A DNA stretch of 64,000 nucleotides from assembly GCA_023647555.1 (NCBI GenBank), contig JALRLY010000263.1:1-64000 (forward strand), given 5' to 3'. Made by a program: the position numbers and the translations under genes. Source of the DNA: Pancytospora philotis (taxonomy: Eukaryota; Microsporidia). Of this stretch, positions 8,944 to 18,265 are shown piece by piece; position 1 is the stretch's first letter; each line of letters opens with the position of its first letter. The notes under the pieces were generated by a model that had not been told where the DNA came from, made no database searches, and was given only the letters and a program-made list of their open reading frames with translations.

Positions 8944-9495
8944 TTATTTGAAGATCACAAACGCACCAACAGCAACAAGGGCAATCGCAACGAACGCAAT
9001 GATACCGATGGTCATCTTGTACTCGTAGTACCAGGCCTGCTTGGAGCCGGCGTCGATATCGGCCTGGCTGAGGACGGTCAGCTTGCTCTCGGCGTACTTG
9101 TACATCTGCGCAGCGTGGATCTTGGCCTTCTCGGTCTCAAAGCTGACGCAGTAGAACTTGTTCTCCTCGAGCTTCATGTCCTTGGTGATCTCAGCGACGG
9201 TCGAGCTGATATCGAGCTCATCCTGGATAAGCTCGTTGGTCCACTCGGCATCGGTGAGGGCGTTCTTGTGGGAAAGCATCAGCTTGCCCTTGAGGTCCTC
9301 CTCGCCGGAGTACTCGAACTTGAGCGCTCTCAGATTCTTGGCGATGTTATCATCGCTCTCCTTCTCGTTGGTGAGCGAGATGGTCGCGGAGAACTTGGGC
9401 TCAGCCGGCTTGGCGGCCTCCTCGCAGAAGACACCAGAGAGGGAGAGGATGCTCATGACACCGAACACGTTAGCGATTTTCATTCCACCGAACAT
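8944..9495 (-). CDS. Secretory-pathway type I membrane protein, unknown
   Basis: A 183-aa protein with an N-terminal signal peptide (about residues 5-24, ending SGVFC), a charged lumenal region of about 130 residues, and one transmembrane helix close to the C terminus (IGIIAFVAIALVAVGAFVIF). The luminal part has one Cys besides that of the signal region. Codon use is strongly biased, which suggests high expression (inference). The start at 9495 has AAAATTTTT about 15 nt upstream and CCCCCA at the ATG. Length and topology recall p24 or translocon-associated proteins, but I see no diagnostic motif and do not assign a family. Confidence 0.7.
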   Translation of the reverse strand: MFGGMKIANVFGVMSILSLSGVFCEEAAKPAEPKFSATISLTNEKESDDNIAKNLRALKFEYSGEEDLKGKLMLSHKNALTDAEWTNELIQDELDISSTVAEITKDMKLEENKFYCVSFETEKAKIHAAQMYKYAESKLTVLSQADIDAGSKQAWYYEYKMTIGIIAFVAIALVAVGAFVIFK

Positions 9496-10172
9496 TGGGG
9501 GTGGCGGTGAAAAATTTTATTTATGTACGAGAAAAAGGGGTAGCGTGCGCAAAGGGGCGCGGCGGGCGGCTTGCTGCGTGCAGCACGCGCTGGCCCGGCG
9601 CGCTGTGCGGGCCAATCGCGTTTTTGAAAACTAGAGTTCCGCAAACGCCACCACTGCGGCCGCGCATAAATTAAGCTGGGCTTGGGCGTTCAAAATTTGC
9701 GCTGCAGCTTCGCTGGTCTGCGCGCAGCGCTTTTTGATGCATATCAGTGCTTATTTATGGGCCGCGCGCACCAATCAGCCGGCAGACGCTCCAAATGCGG
9801 CAGAAAACTCCTTTAGCCAGAACACAGCAGCCGCACGGCTTAGCTGCGCAATAAGCAATTTTTTGGATTAAGTATTGCAGCGGAAACAGCTCGGCGGTCT
9901 GCATAGCAATTAGACCTGCAGTCGGTGCGGCTAAATAGACGCGGGCTTTTTGTTTATTTTGATCGTTCATGCTTTGTTGCCGCCGCGCTATCCACGGGAC
10001 CGGTTAGCAGGGGGCGTTGATATGCGGTAGGCGAGCCCCGTTGCAGCGCCCAAGGGGCTATCAAAGCGATGCCAGATGGCAGAACAATTAGTCTATCGGA
10101 GCAGGCCCGGGCCCGTGAGGCGCCGGCCCGGCACCGCCCGCAAGCCAGAGCACTGCACAAAATTTTTATCCC
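9496..10172. other. Long intergenic stretch, no supported gene
   Basis: A GC-rich 0.7-kb stretch between a minus and a plus gene, so it holds two promoters. Short frames of 45-48 codons exist on both strands near 9525-9870 beside AAAATTT-like cores (near 9691). They show no recognisable protein and I do not call them. Confidence 0.35.
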
Positions 10173-10787
10173 ATGGAGATATCTGATAAAATAAGAAATA
10201 TGCTGCACTTCTTCCTGCTGGTGCACAATCTGATGGGCTCGCCGACGCTCGTCGCGTGCGACGACTCATGCGACAGCGCCTGCAGCGCCATATACGGCGG
10301 GCGCCTCGTGCTCCAGAGCCCCATGCAGTTAGAGGTAGTAAATAGAAATGAGTGGATCGTGGAGATAGAGCGCTGCGTGTCCACGCCCGTTGAGGCGTCC
10401 CTCGCCATTATCGAGCGGGCGGCGCCCCATGCGCCCGGGCGCGACCCGGCCGAGGGCCCGTGCCAGATCACAGAGGTGCACGGCGAGGAGTTTCTGGACC
10501 GCTACGCGATGCCCGTGCGCCATGCGGTGCGCGTGCGCCACGGGAGGTACTACACCGCGTGCCTCACCACGGCGGACAACCAGATCCTCGTGGGCCGCAC
10601 GTATCTGTACAAGGGGAAGGACCGCCTCGTGGCCGTGGAGTCGAAGCGCATTGGGATGGTGGATGATTTTTATTTCCTGTACGAGTGCTGCAAGCTGTAC
10701 AGGCTGCGGATCGGCCTTGCAGCGGTGCTCGCGGCGGCAGCCATCGTGGGGATGGCGCAGTACTTCGACAAGCGCCCGTGCAGCTGA
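10173..10787 (+). CDS. Hypothetical single-span secretory protein
   Basis: A 204-aa protein with an N-terminal hydrophobic segment (MLHFFLLVHNLMGSPTLVA, possible signal peptide ahead of a Cys-rich patch CDDSCDSACS) and one membrane helix near the C terminus (GLAAVLAAAAIVGMAQYF). The region between is globular-looking, with four or more Cys. Start choice: AAAATTTTTATCCC sits directly before the ATG at 10173, the exact local pattern. AATAAA follows at about 10816. I do not recognise the family. Confidence 0.65.
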   Translation: MEISDKIRNMLHFFLLVHNLMGSPTLVACDDSCDSACSAIYGGRLVLQSPMQLEVVNRNEWIVEIERCVSTPVEASLAIIERAAPHAPGRDPAEGPCQITEVHGEEFLDRYAMPVRHAVRVRHGRYYTACLTTADNQILVGRTYLYKGKDRLVAVESKRIGMVDDFYFLYECCKLYRLRIGLAAVLAAAAIVGMAQYFDKRPCS

Positions 10788-11049
10788 TGCGCTGGCGCGC
10801 TGGTAAATAGAATAGAATAAATGTGTTATGTAGACGATGGGTTGTTGCTGACTTGGCCGTGCGCATTTTTTACAGCTGTGTGGTAACTGTGCTTTCAATG
10901 TAATGTGATCAGTCTTAAGATACATAACGGAGTGTGCGTTCGTACGGTGGCTAGATACTTATCCGTGCTTTTCCATCCACAGCCGATGCCCACACGTGTC
11001 ATAAGACAGCCCGTCTGTGCTAACGCTGCGCCCAAAACATTGCCCACGT

Positions 11050-12144
11050 ATGCGGTGCGAGATCTGCGGGACCCCGTACAGACAGAAGGAGTCGAGCCTC
11101 GTCTGCGCGAACGGGCACACCATACAGAACACCGTGGAGGTGATCGACGACACCGGCGGCATCTTCCACAGCAGGAAGAAGCGGATCAGAGTGGCCAAGG
11201 AGCCCCTTTTCGATCCGTGCCCGGCCGATCTGTCCGTCGCGCAGTTTACGATATTCAAAGCGCTGTTCGACGAGGCGATGGCCTTCTTCGGCATCGCGTC
11301 CGACCGGGTCTACCGCTGCTTCACCAACTTCTTCACGCTCGAGCGGCGCGATGGCGATGAGCAGGACACGCGCATCATCGGCGACCACGTCCTCTCCTCC
11401 CAGACGCTCCTCGCGCTCGTGTATCTGAGCAAGCGCGCGGAGGCCGAGGCCGGCGGCGGGCTGTACACCTTCGAGGAGTTTGCAGCGGCGGCCGCGCGGT
11501 TCAAGCTGAACTTCCGCCTGCGCGACATCGTGCGTGCGCGCAAGCTGCGCTTCAGGAATTGGGCGGAGATGCTCATGCCGGACTGCCAGCTGCGGATCGT
11601 GGCGCTGGCCAACCACACGCAGCAGATTGCCGACTTCGACTGCTTCTCCTTCAACCGGTCGGAGCAGGCCGAGGTGCACCCGACCGGGGTCCTTCTGCTC
11701 GGCGTCGAAAGAGCCAAGGAGAGCATCCGCAGTCTGTTCTGCTACGAACCGGCGCTGATGCTGCGCTACTTCGAGCATGTGTGCACAGCGCTGCAGGTCG
11801 CAGCCACCGATGACATGCGCTTCTATTTCAAGAAGTACATCTACGTGCTGGACCGCCGCCGGCTCGTTGTCCCCGAGCTGGCCTTCGGTCTGTTCGTTGC
11901 TGCCTACTTCATCGAGCGGCAGGAGTTTGCGAACACGCCGCTGGAGAGCGGGCTCTTGCTGTTTCTGCGGGTGTCGAAGGCGCGGCTCGTGGAGCTGGCC
12001 AACGAGCACGCCAGCTTCCTCTACAACCACACGTCGCCTGAGCTGCTCATCAAGGCGCGCGAGGTGGCCAATGCTGAGAGATTCGTCAGTCTGCGGCGCG
12101 CCATCTGGGTCATAGACACCTTCAAGAAGCACAAAAAGGGATAA
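11050..12144 (+). CDS. RRN7: RNA polymerase I core factor RRN7/TAF1B-like
   Basis: A 364-aa protein that begins with an RRN7-type zinc ribbon: C3, C6, C19 and H23 (CEICG...LVCANGHTIQ), followed by acidic VEVIDD as in the family. The rest is helical and would be the cyclin-like TFIIB folds. RRN7 is the TFIIB-like subunit of the Pol I core factor that recruits Pol I to rDNA. The N terminus is set by the family: the zinc finger starts at the protein start in RRN7, and CCCACGT precedes the ATG. There is no ATG upstream in frame. It is shorter than yeast Rrn7 (514 aa). TFIIB and RPC37 also lie in this window. Confidence 0.6.
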   Translation: MRCEICGTPYRQKESSLVCANGHTIQNTVEVIDDTGGIFHSRKKRIRVAKEPLFDPCPADLSVAQFTIFKALFDEAMAFFGIASDRVYRCFTNFFTLERRDGDEQDTRIIGDHVLSSQTLLALVYLSKRAEAEAGGGLYTFEEFAAAAARFKLNFRLRDIVRARKLRFRNWAEMLMPDCQLRIVALANHTQQIADFDCFSFNRSEQAEVHPTGVLLLGVERAKESIRSLFCYEPALMLRYFEHVCTALQVAATDDMRFYFKKYIYVLDRRRLVVPELAFGLFVAAYFIERQEFANTPLESGLLLFLRVSKARLVELANEHASFLYNHTSPELLIKAREVANAERFVSLRRAIWVIDTFKKHKKG

Positions 12145-12313
12145 CGGGGAATTGTCTTGGCACTGCTATAGAAGAATAAATTGTACGCAGCTCGATGCTG
12201 CTTACATCATCATCTATCATCTCTTATTGTACCATATTCTGTTTACAGTGCTCCATTTAATCTTCGTGCATGCGCACTCCCTCTTCATCCTCCGATACGT
12301 GTAAGCAGCCAAT

Positions 12314-13292
12314 TTATTCGTCCGTAAGGTCCAGCTTCGTCTTCTTGTCGGACAGCTTCTCCGTAAGGCCAGAGCCGAAGAGCGCATAGTCCGACCACGA
12401 TGCGTAGAGCATCACGCTCGTCTGCGCAAGCACGTTGAATGCGATGTGGTAGTGGAAACTAAATTATGATTTTACACTTACTATTTGGCATTCGTGCCCT
12501 CGTCGAACACCTGCAGCTCCACGACTATGATGTACCATATCCCGACGAAGAAGCGCAGCACCGTCAGCGCCATCGAGAGCCAGCGCTGCGGGCGGTTCTC
12601 CTTCTCGATCCACACGAAGGTGGTCAGGTACTCGAGCAGCGTGGCGCTCAGGAACACGATGTGGATCGCCCACGTCGGGTTCTTGACAACGCCGATGATG
12701 AATATCATCCTATTGATCAGGAAGATAAACGAAAGGTACACACCCACCAGCGACATAGTCTCCAGGAACTTCCGCGCAGCATACGCCTCTAAATTACGCC
12801 TTTACACTTACTGTTTATACCCGGGCTCGCGCCGGATATCTTGAAGAGCATGTTGAAGATCTCGTCGCGGCGGATCGCCAGGTTCAGGCACACGTAGAGC
12901 ATCTCGACGCCGATGAGCGTCAGCACCGTGATGAGCACTATCGTCTGCGGGCGCCCCACCAGCTTGGTGTCGTCGAAGAGGTAGATCATAACGATCGCGA
13001 ACTTCTCTATGAGCAGCAGAATGGCGATGTAGTACGTGTAGATGTTCGTCTCCAGGATCGACTTGATGAACAGAATGTAGATCACCATTCGGTTCACCAC
13101 CAGGAACACGAACAGATTCGCGTCGATCTTCTGCGACACCACGTCGGAGCTCGTCGTGCGGATGACTCCGAGCAGCACCGTGTAGAGGCAGACCGCGACG
13201 AGGAAGAATATCGAATGCATTCTGCGCGAGTCGAGTTTGGATGCTCTGATGTGCTTTTTCTGCGCGCGCGTTTCCTGGCGCACATTACTCAT
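12314..13292 (-). CDS. Polytopic membrane protein, three exons
   Basis: Exons on the minus strand are 13292-12812, 12788-12482 and 12458-12314. Joined, they give 310 aa (coding lengths 481+307+145 nt) with no internal stop. The unspliced frames end inside each intron. The product has a basic N-terminal tail and about seven hydrophobic helices (for example SIFFLVAVCLYTVLLGVI, TYYIAILLLIEKFAIVMIY, WLSMALTVLRFFVGIWYI), then a hydrophilic C-terminal tail ending in KTKLDLTDE. The stop codon overlaps AATAAA (GAATAAATT). I do not recognise the family. The continuous membrane topology across both joins supports the splicing model. Confidence 0.8.
12459..12481 (-). other. Spliceosomal intron, 23 nt
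   Basis: On the minus strand it begins GTAAGTGTAAAA and ends CATAATTTAG. It splits a Tyr codon (TA|T). Removing it joins the exon ending GTNAK to YFHYHIAFNVL and opens the last 48 codons. Start and end motifs are the same as in the companion intron 330 nt upstream in the transcript. Confidence 0.85.
12789..12811 (-). other. Spliceosomal intron, 23 nt
   Basis: On the minus strand it begins GTAAGTGTAAAG and ends CGTAATTTAG. It splits a Lys codon (A|AG) and joins PGIN to KAYAARKFLETMSLVG in frame. The TAATTTAG end probably combines branch point and acceptor. At 23 nt it matches the shortest intron class known from microsporidia. Confidence 0.85.
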
Positions 13293-13763
13293 AGGGCATT
13301 TGTTATTCGCGCGCAGGTATACGCAATGGGCGCATTGCAGTGCATGTCTGCAGGGGTGGGCGGGCTGCTGTGCTGCGTGTATTGCCTCGGATTACCGCTG
13401 GGCCCCGGTTGGTTGACGCTTGCTATTCTCATCTGTCAATTTGATTCATCACTATTGGCATGGCCCGTGCTGTCACAGACGGTAGAATGGCCACCAAGCA
13501 AGAGTATGCTCAAGCAGCACTGAGCAATGTGCGAATAACGTATAAAAATACATGCATGCAGCATCGAATCTCGCATAGCTCAAACTGATTTGTAACTTTG
13601 CTCTCGATGAGCAAAATCCCGCCACTGCTGCGCGAGCTGCTGTAAAGCCTAGAACAACTGCACCTGAGACAATTCAACCATCGCGAAATGGGGCAAACGT
13701 CCTTACGCAAAGGCTGGCGCATACCACACACATATCAAACAGGTTTATTGTACAGTGTGCGGT
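13293..13763. other. Intergenic stretch without a gene
   Basis: It separates two minus-strand genes. AATAAA of the RING gene lies at about 13745-13750 on the minus strand. I see nothing else. Confidence 0.35.
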
Positions 13764-14408
13764 CTACATTTCGATCGTAACAACGCTGATCTCGTAGTTC
13801 GGCGGGATGTGGCGCAGCTCCGCGTACGAGCAGCTCTGGCTCTTGCAGGTGTAGATGCTCTTCACCTTGCCGTAGATGTACTCGGGAAGCGCCTTCAGGT
13901 GCCGCGTGCACTTCGGGTTGAGGAAGTGCAGCTGCCCGTCCACGTTCTGGTAGAAGGTGTGCGTGGCCACGGCGCCGCACGGCGATTTATCGGGGAGGGT
14001 GTGCACAGGCGCGGTGTACGCCCCGGGCTCGGCCTCGGACTGGTCCTCGTAGTAGCTGTAGCGGTACGGACACTCGAAGAAGCTGCAGGTGCTGTCGCTG
14101 AGGACGTACGACGTGGTGAGCCGGATGAATGTGATCGTGTCGGACAGGCCCTGCGCGATGTACAGGCGGACGGGCCGCGAGGACCAGATGCCGGCCGTGC
14201 ACACCGGGCAGCAGCGCGAAAACGAGCTCAGCCGGTCCAGGCACTGCGCGCAGAAGATGTGCCCGCACGGGATGATGCAGGGCTCCTCGTGGTACGAGAT
14301 GCAGATCGGGCAGTTGCTCGTGTACTTGGCGTAGAAGTAGAGCGCGTTGTCGAACGCATGCGGGATGTTCTTGTGCTTGTAGACCGGGCGTATATCTGCG
14401 TTGTGCAT
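13764..14408 (-). CDS. MAG2: RING-finger protein of the RNF10/MAG2 family
   Basis: A 214-aa putative ubiquitin ligase. The C3HC4 RING is complete: C33, C36, C48, H50, C53, C56, C67, C70 (NCPICISYHEEPCIIPCGHIFC). The C-terminal half matches RNF10: FYQNVDGQLHFLNPKCTRHL and the ending LRHIPPNYEISVVTIEM correspond to the family pattern FYQ-x-DGQ-x-x-(Y/F)L-(H/N)P and LSHLPLTCEFSVVEIDL. RNF10/Mag2 acts in ribosome-associated quality control by ubiquitinating small-subunit proteins (family knowledge). The long flanking regions of the family are gone. GCGCCCTCAGG precedes the ATG, with TAAAACTTT further up. Confidence 0.78.
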   Translation of the reverse strand: MHNADIRPVYKHKNIPHAFDNALYFYAKYTSNCPICISYHEEPCIIPCGHIFCAQCLDRLSSFSRCCPVCTAGIWSSRPVRLYIAQGLSDTITFIRLTTSYVLSDSTCSFFECPYRYSYYEDQSEAEPGAYTAPVHTLPDKSPCGAVATHTFYQNVDGQLHFLNPKCTRHLKALPEYIYGKVKSIYTCKSQSCSYAELRHIPPNYEISVVTIEM

Positions 14409-15061
14409 CCTGAGGGCGCCAAAGTTTTACACTAAAAATCAATTTAATATAGCTTTGTCAAAGTGATAAATAAATGCTCCAGTATTTTTATTAATGTCTA
14501 TTGCGATAATGGGCCGGGCGGCATCCCGCCTTGCGCGCGGCGCGTATTGAGGCGCAGCCAGGTTGCGGGCGGTATTTCGGTGACTGCCGCATGATCAGAT
14601 AATGTGCATTCCCGTCACGGGCCACGGGGCCCCATCCTAGTGGCTGGTATTGTTTATCGCATACGCACGCGCCGTTTCAGCCTGGTCAGGGGTGGGACGG
14701 GCCCGAAAAATGAAGCGGGGTATGGAAGAAGAAGCAATAACAGTGCGATCCGCAAGGCCACGGCCTGCTTTAATAGCGGTAACGTGGGCACCTGCAGGCA
14801 TTTTCACGCGCAGCATCTTAAGGTAGGGCCTCAACACTCCTGTTTCAAGCAGGTACCAGCTTTTATAAAAGGATAGAACTAGTCTCATTCAGAATAAATT
14901 AATCGCTTCATCTTAACTTGTGATTTGTATACTTACCGCTGTTGTAATTTTTGCTGCGTGGATCCCATGTTTATCCATTATGGCCGCCCGGCATTGAATA
15001 GCACGGTGCAGCAAAGGATCTAACCCTGTCACACCGGATATGCACAGGCACCGGCTACCCC
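14409..15061. other. Long intergenic stretch, no supported gene
   Basis: It contains an isolated minus-strand GTAAGTATAC...TTAAG element at 14912-14936 (see findings), and AATAAA-like words near 14470 and 14892 that have no matching gene. Frames of 83-90 codons at 14604-14888 start with non-ATG codons or overlap each other, and resemble nothing known. Confidence 0.35.
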
Positions 15062-15379
15062 ATGGTCAAGAACCTAAACTGCAAGAAGACTTGGCACCCC
15101 AGCCGCTACGAGACGCAGCAGAGCATCGCCGAGCACAAAAGGCGCAGGGGATACACGGACGACATCGCACGCGGGCTCCCGGTGCCCGCTGTTCTCGGCC
15201 TGAAGCTCCCGATGCTCGCCCTTTCCAGGCAAGAGAGACTGGCCATGTGGGCAGACTTCTTCCGAAACAACGCACAGCAAACAAAGAGGATAGAGATGGG
15301 GCGGGAGGTGGCCTGCGAAGACCTCATCGAAGAGCTCAAAAGCGGGCTAGAGCTCTGCCAAACTAGCTACTACCGCTAG
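15062..15379 (+). CDS. CIR_N-domain splicing factor (Cwc25-like)
   Basis: A 105-aa basic protein. The start MVKNLNCKKTWHPSRYETQQ matches the CIR_N domain found at the N terminus of Cwc25, CIR1 and related proteins (pattern LNLKKSWHP). Cwc25 is needed for the first splicing step by the Prp2-remodelled spliceosome. Downstream, LPVPAVLGLKLPMLAL and a helix (RLAMWADFF) could correspond to the short helical tail of Cwc25. CCCC stands at the ATG; the AT core is weak. Other CIR_N proteins (LENG1, CIR1) are possible, but with PRP21 nearby and real introns in the window a spliceosomal role is the likeliest. Confidence 0.55.
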   Translation: MVKNLNCKKTWHPSRYETQQSIAEHKRRRGYTDDIARGLPVPAVLGLKLPMLALSRQERLAMWADFFRNNAQQTKRIEMGREVACEDLIEELKSGLELCQTSYYR

Positions 15380-15656
15380 CAATACCATCGCAGGTATCGC
15401 ATTCAGTCAAGAATATTCAATGAAATGAAGTTGTTTATAGCACTTGTATGTCTTGCACTATGCTAGATGCCCTTTGTGCCTCAGTATAGCAAATCTGTCC
15501 ATAGCGCATGGTACAGTACAGCTGAACTGCTAACGATACTGCTCCATTTATAGCACAGCGAATAAATGCTATAGGCAATAAACGATTGACGCAGAGCATA
15601 GCATAGTAATGCAGCTGCAGCGCAAACTATAAAAATTGAGCCGTTTGAGCGCTGCG

Positions 15657-16676
15657 ATGAAAACTTTTACGGCCGACAACGACGAGCACTTCGGGCTGCT
15701 GCTCGCACTGAGCCTGCTGTCGAAGAAGCGCGTTGTTGTTCCCTACCCGGCGCCGGACAAGCGCAAGCTCGCCCTGGTCGACTTTCTGCAGCAGATCTCG
15801 CACGACTCGCAGATGGTCGTAGAGGGCCAGACGCTGGCATTCACGCCCGGGGCGCTCAAGGGCGGGCGGCTCAGGCACAGCACCGGGTATGTGTGCGACC
15901 TCCTCGCGCCCATCGCCGTGCTGGCCCCCTTCATGCAGGAGCCCTTCCGCTGCGTGCTCGGCGGCACCACCCACGACGGCGAGAGCTCGGCCGACATGCT
16001 CAAAGTAGCGTACGAGCGCGTGTTCAGGACCTTCGAGGTGCCCGAGCCCTCGTTCGAGATCAAGCGGCGCGGATTCGCGCCGGCCGGCGAGGGGAGCCTG
16101 GAGCTGCGGCTCGGTATCGTCACCAAGCTGCGGGCGATCTCGCTCAAGGAGCTGGAGGCCTACGACAGGCTCGGCGGGGTCGTGGTGACGGCGCGGGTGA
16201 ACGCCAACTTCACGCAGCGGCTCGTCTCGACGGTCAAGCAGCACCTGGATGCGCTGCGCTGCGTCAAGATCTCTAACGTGCTGGGCAACAAAAATGACTC
16301 CGGGCCGTCCCCCGGGTTCGAGTGCTCCGTGTACGCGCTGGGCAAGCGCGGGATCGTGTACAGCACGCTCGGCAGCTGCGCGGGCTCGGATGCCAGCCCT
16401 GAGAGCGTGGCTGAGGAGTGCTGCCGCGATTTCCTGAAGCGGCTCGACCGCGACGGGGTGTTCGGCCGCAGGATGCTCCCCGTTGTCTGCGCGTACATGG
16501 CACTGGCCTGGGGCGTGAGCTACCTCAAGATCGGGGAGTGCGACGAGGACGTAAAGCAGCTGCTCAGCATGCTGAAGGGCGTGCTGGGCATCGAGTACTA
16601 CCTCGTCAAGGAGAGCGATGGCTGCGTGGTCAAGATCATCGGTTGCGGCTTTATCAATCCGGCCAAGAAGTGCTGA
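15657..16676 (+). CDS. RCL1: RNA 3'-phosphate cyclase-like protein RCL1
   Basis: A 339-aa member of the RNA cyclase family. Matches: TPGALKGGRLRHSTGYVCDLLAPI, FRCVLGGTTHDGESSADM, FEIKRRGFAPAGEGSLEL, and NDSGPSPGFECSVYA. These are the RCL1 signatures (IKRRG-x-x-P-x-G-x-G; GKSPGF). RCL1 works in the small-subunit processome with Bms1 and U3 snoRNP in early pre-rRNA cleavage and is not a cyclase. Length is close to yeast Rcl1 (367). Start at 15657 after CTATAAAAATT. Confidence 0.85.
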   Translation: MKTFTADNDEHFGLLLALSLLSKKRVVVPYPAPDKRKLALVDFLQQISHDSQMVVEGQTLAFTPGALKGGRLRHSTGYVCDLLAPIAVLAPFMQEPFRCVLGGTTHDGESSADMLKVAYERVFRTFEVPEPSFEIKRRGFAPAGEGSLELRLGIVTKLRAISLKELEAYDRLGGVVVTARVNANFTQRLVSTVKQHLDALRCVKISNVLGNKNDSGPSPGFECSVYALGKRGIVYSTLGSCAGSDASPESVAEECCRDFLKRLDRDGVFGRRMLPVVCAYMALAWGVSYLKIGECDEDVKQLLSMLKGVLGIEYYLVKESDGCVVKIIGCGFINPAKKC

Positions 16677-16966
16677 TACATTGCAAGAGCAGAGACTTTG
16701 CAGCTGCTTTTGTTTTCTGTTAGGCTAGCAGGCACAATTCTCGAAGCATAGATGGTGCTAATTCAATATTAAATCACTGAATCTAGATTTTATCTACAGT
16801 TTTTGTACCGCTACAGATAACAATAACTAGTCAAGTTTTGAAACGGCAAAGTGCTGCTAAGACACGTACGACACTGCTCATGCTCTACGCAGCGCACAAC
16901 CTCCAATATCTGCACAACCTCCAACATTTGCTTAACGTTTACACAACGCTGAAAATTTTGCCCAGG

Positions 16967-17410
16967 ATGGCTGGACTCTCCGATGCTGACAGATACGCGC
17001 AGGCCATAGCCAGATTCCGGGCCGGAGACAGGGCAGGCCTCGCAGAGTTTGAGGCCGACGAGCTGCAGCGCGGCATTCCCGCGCTGGCCGAAATAGAGGA
17101 GGCGATGGAGAGCGCGAACCAGCTCATTGCGCGCGTTGCGATGACTGATGAGCACAGCATCCAGGAGCACATCGCCTACATGCTCAAGAAGCGCGTGGAC
17201 TTCGCCGACAGCCGGTTCGACAGCCTGTTCGTCGACCGTAACGTCTCTGCGTCGTACATCGTCTCCAAGCCCAACGAGCACCGCAAGGCCGATAAGCGGC
17301 TCGACTACGGGTACCGCGAGAAGATGGCGGGGTTCGTGGTGCCGGCGGGCGCCCCGAAGTGGGATGAGACCAAGATCCAGGAGTTTGTGGATTCTGTCAA
17401 GAACGTCTAA
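16967..17410 (+). CDS. Hypothetical soluble protein, 147 aa
   Basis: The start MAGLSDADRYAQ is fixed by GAAAATTTTGCCCAGG directly before the ATG. The protein has a helical N-terminal half (RFRAGDRAGLAEFEADELQ) and a polar C-terminal half (NEHRKADKRLDYGYREKM). It has no signal peptide or membrane segment. AATAAA lies about 37 nt after the stop. I do not recognise the family. Confidence 0.6.
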   Translation: MAGLSDADRYAQAIARFRAGDRAGLAEFEADELQRGIPALAEIEEAMESANQLIARVAMTDEHSIQEHIAYMLKKRVDFADSRFDSLFVDRNVSASYIVSKPNEHRKADKRLDYGYREKMAGFVVPAGAPKWDETKIQEFVDSVKNV

Positions 17411-17678
17411 GCGCCTCGGCTGTGTGCACGAAGCAGACCTATAGAAAATAAATTGGAGCAGTTTAAATAGACGTTGTTCTGATCATCTTCACGGGTTCGT
17501 GTATCTTCGAATGTGCTCTTATATTTCTACAGGGTTTTCCAATCTAGAAAGAAGCTGCCCGGCGCACTTCCACAAGCAGCCGCCCAAGATAGCTAGCAGG
17601 GCCCCGGCTGCACCGAGGCAACGCGACCAATATAAATGCAAGCCCAAACATAATTTAATGCACTGACTGTAGACGCGT

Positions 17679-17918
17679 TTACTTGCCTTTGGCCAGCATC
17701 TTGAGCTTCTTCTTTTTGTCGGCCTTCTCGGCCTCCCTCTGGCGCTGCGCGTCGTAGTACTGCTTCTTGATCCCTCTGACCTCCAGCTTGCGCGCGTTGT
17801 TGGCCTCTGTCTGCTGCTTCTTCTGCTCCTTGAGCTCGCGCTGCCGCTCCAGCGACAGCAGCGCGCTCGGGCTGCGCTTGCGCTGCTCCTTCCACGGCCT
17901 TCTAAGAATGCTCGCCAT
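17679..17918 (-). CDS. Small Lys/Arg-rich coiled-coil protein (CGR1-like?)
   Basis: A 79-aa protein, very basic, almost entirely charged helix from RRPWKEQRKRSP to the end KKKKLKMLAKGK. The RPWKE motif followed by a long Lys/Glu/Arg helix is reminiscent of CGR1, a nucleolar 60S-processing factor whose pattern is VWKEPKK plus a charged helix. This is inference from composition; another small nucleolar or ribosome-associated protein is possible. Start: CAAATTTTTGCACC upstream and CCCC at the ATG. Confidence 0.5.
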   Translation of the reverse strand: MASILRRPWKEQRKRSPSALLSLERQRELKEQKKQQTEANNARKLEVRGIKKQYYDAQRQREAEKADKKKKLKMLAKGK

Positions 17919-18265
17919 GGGGCCGCGGCGGTGCAAAAATTTGAGGCCGGCAAACGGCGTAGCGGAGCAGCTAGATACGATGCGGAAATGCGCAGCGTAT
18001 GGTTAATCAGAGCGTGATAATTGCTGTTAAGACTCTTGAATTCATTTACTATATGATGCAATTATTGGTAGGGCACGCATGTACGATTTATTTGGAGAGC
18101 ACAGTCTAGCAGATGCATTGCAGAGAATAAGTGCACACACTATACGATATCACAATATGCTCTGCATAGCATGGACTATCTGCGCGCTGCCAACGGCCGG
18201 CTGCCAGATTGTGCGGCCGAGCAAAATTTGTCGAGCTGAAAAATTTTTCGCAAAAACTATCCCTA
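17919..18265. other. Divergent promoter region
   Basis: It lies between two divergently transcribed genes. Start elements occur at both edges: AAATTTTTG at about 17934-17943 (minus) and GAAAAATTTTTCG at 18238-18250 (plus). A second AAAATTT lies at about 18223. I see no gene. Confidence 0.4.

Noticed and set aside
9525..9870. Short frames of 45-48 codons near AAAATTT words
   Set aside because: Low-complexity Ala/Arg/Pro products without similarity. The AATAAA next to one of them belongs to the start element of the neighbouring gene.
14604..14888. Frames of 83-90 codons on both strands
   Set aside because: They overlap each other, the plus frame starts with GTG, and neither shows a domain or a start element.
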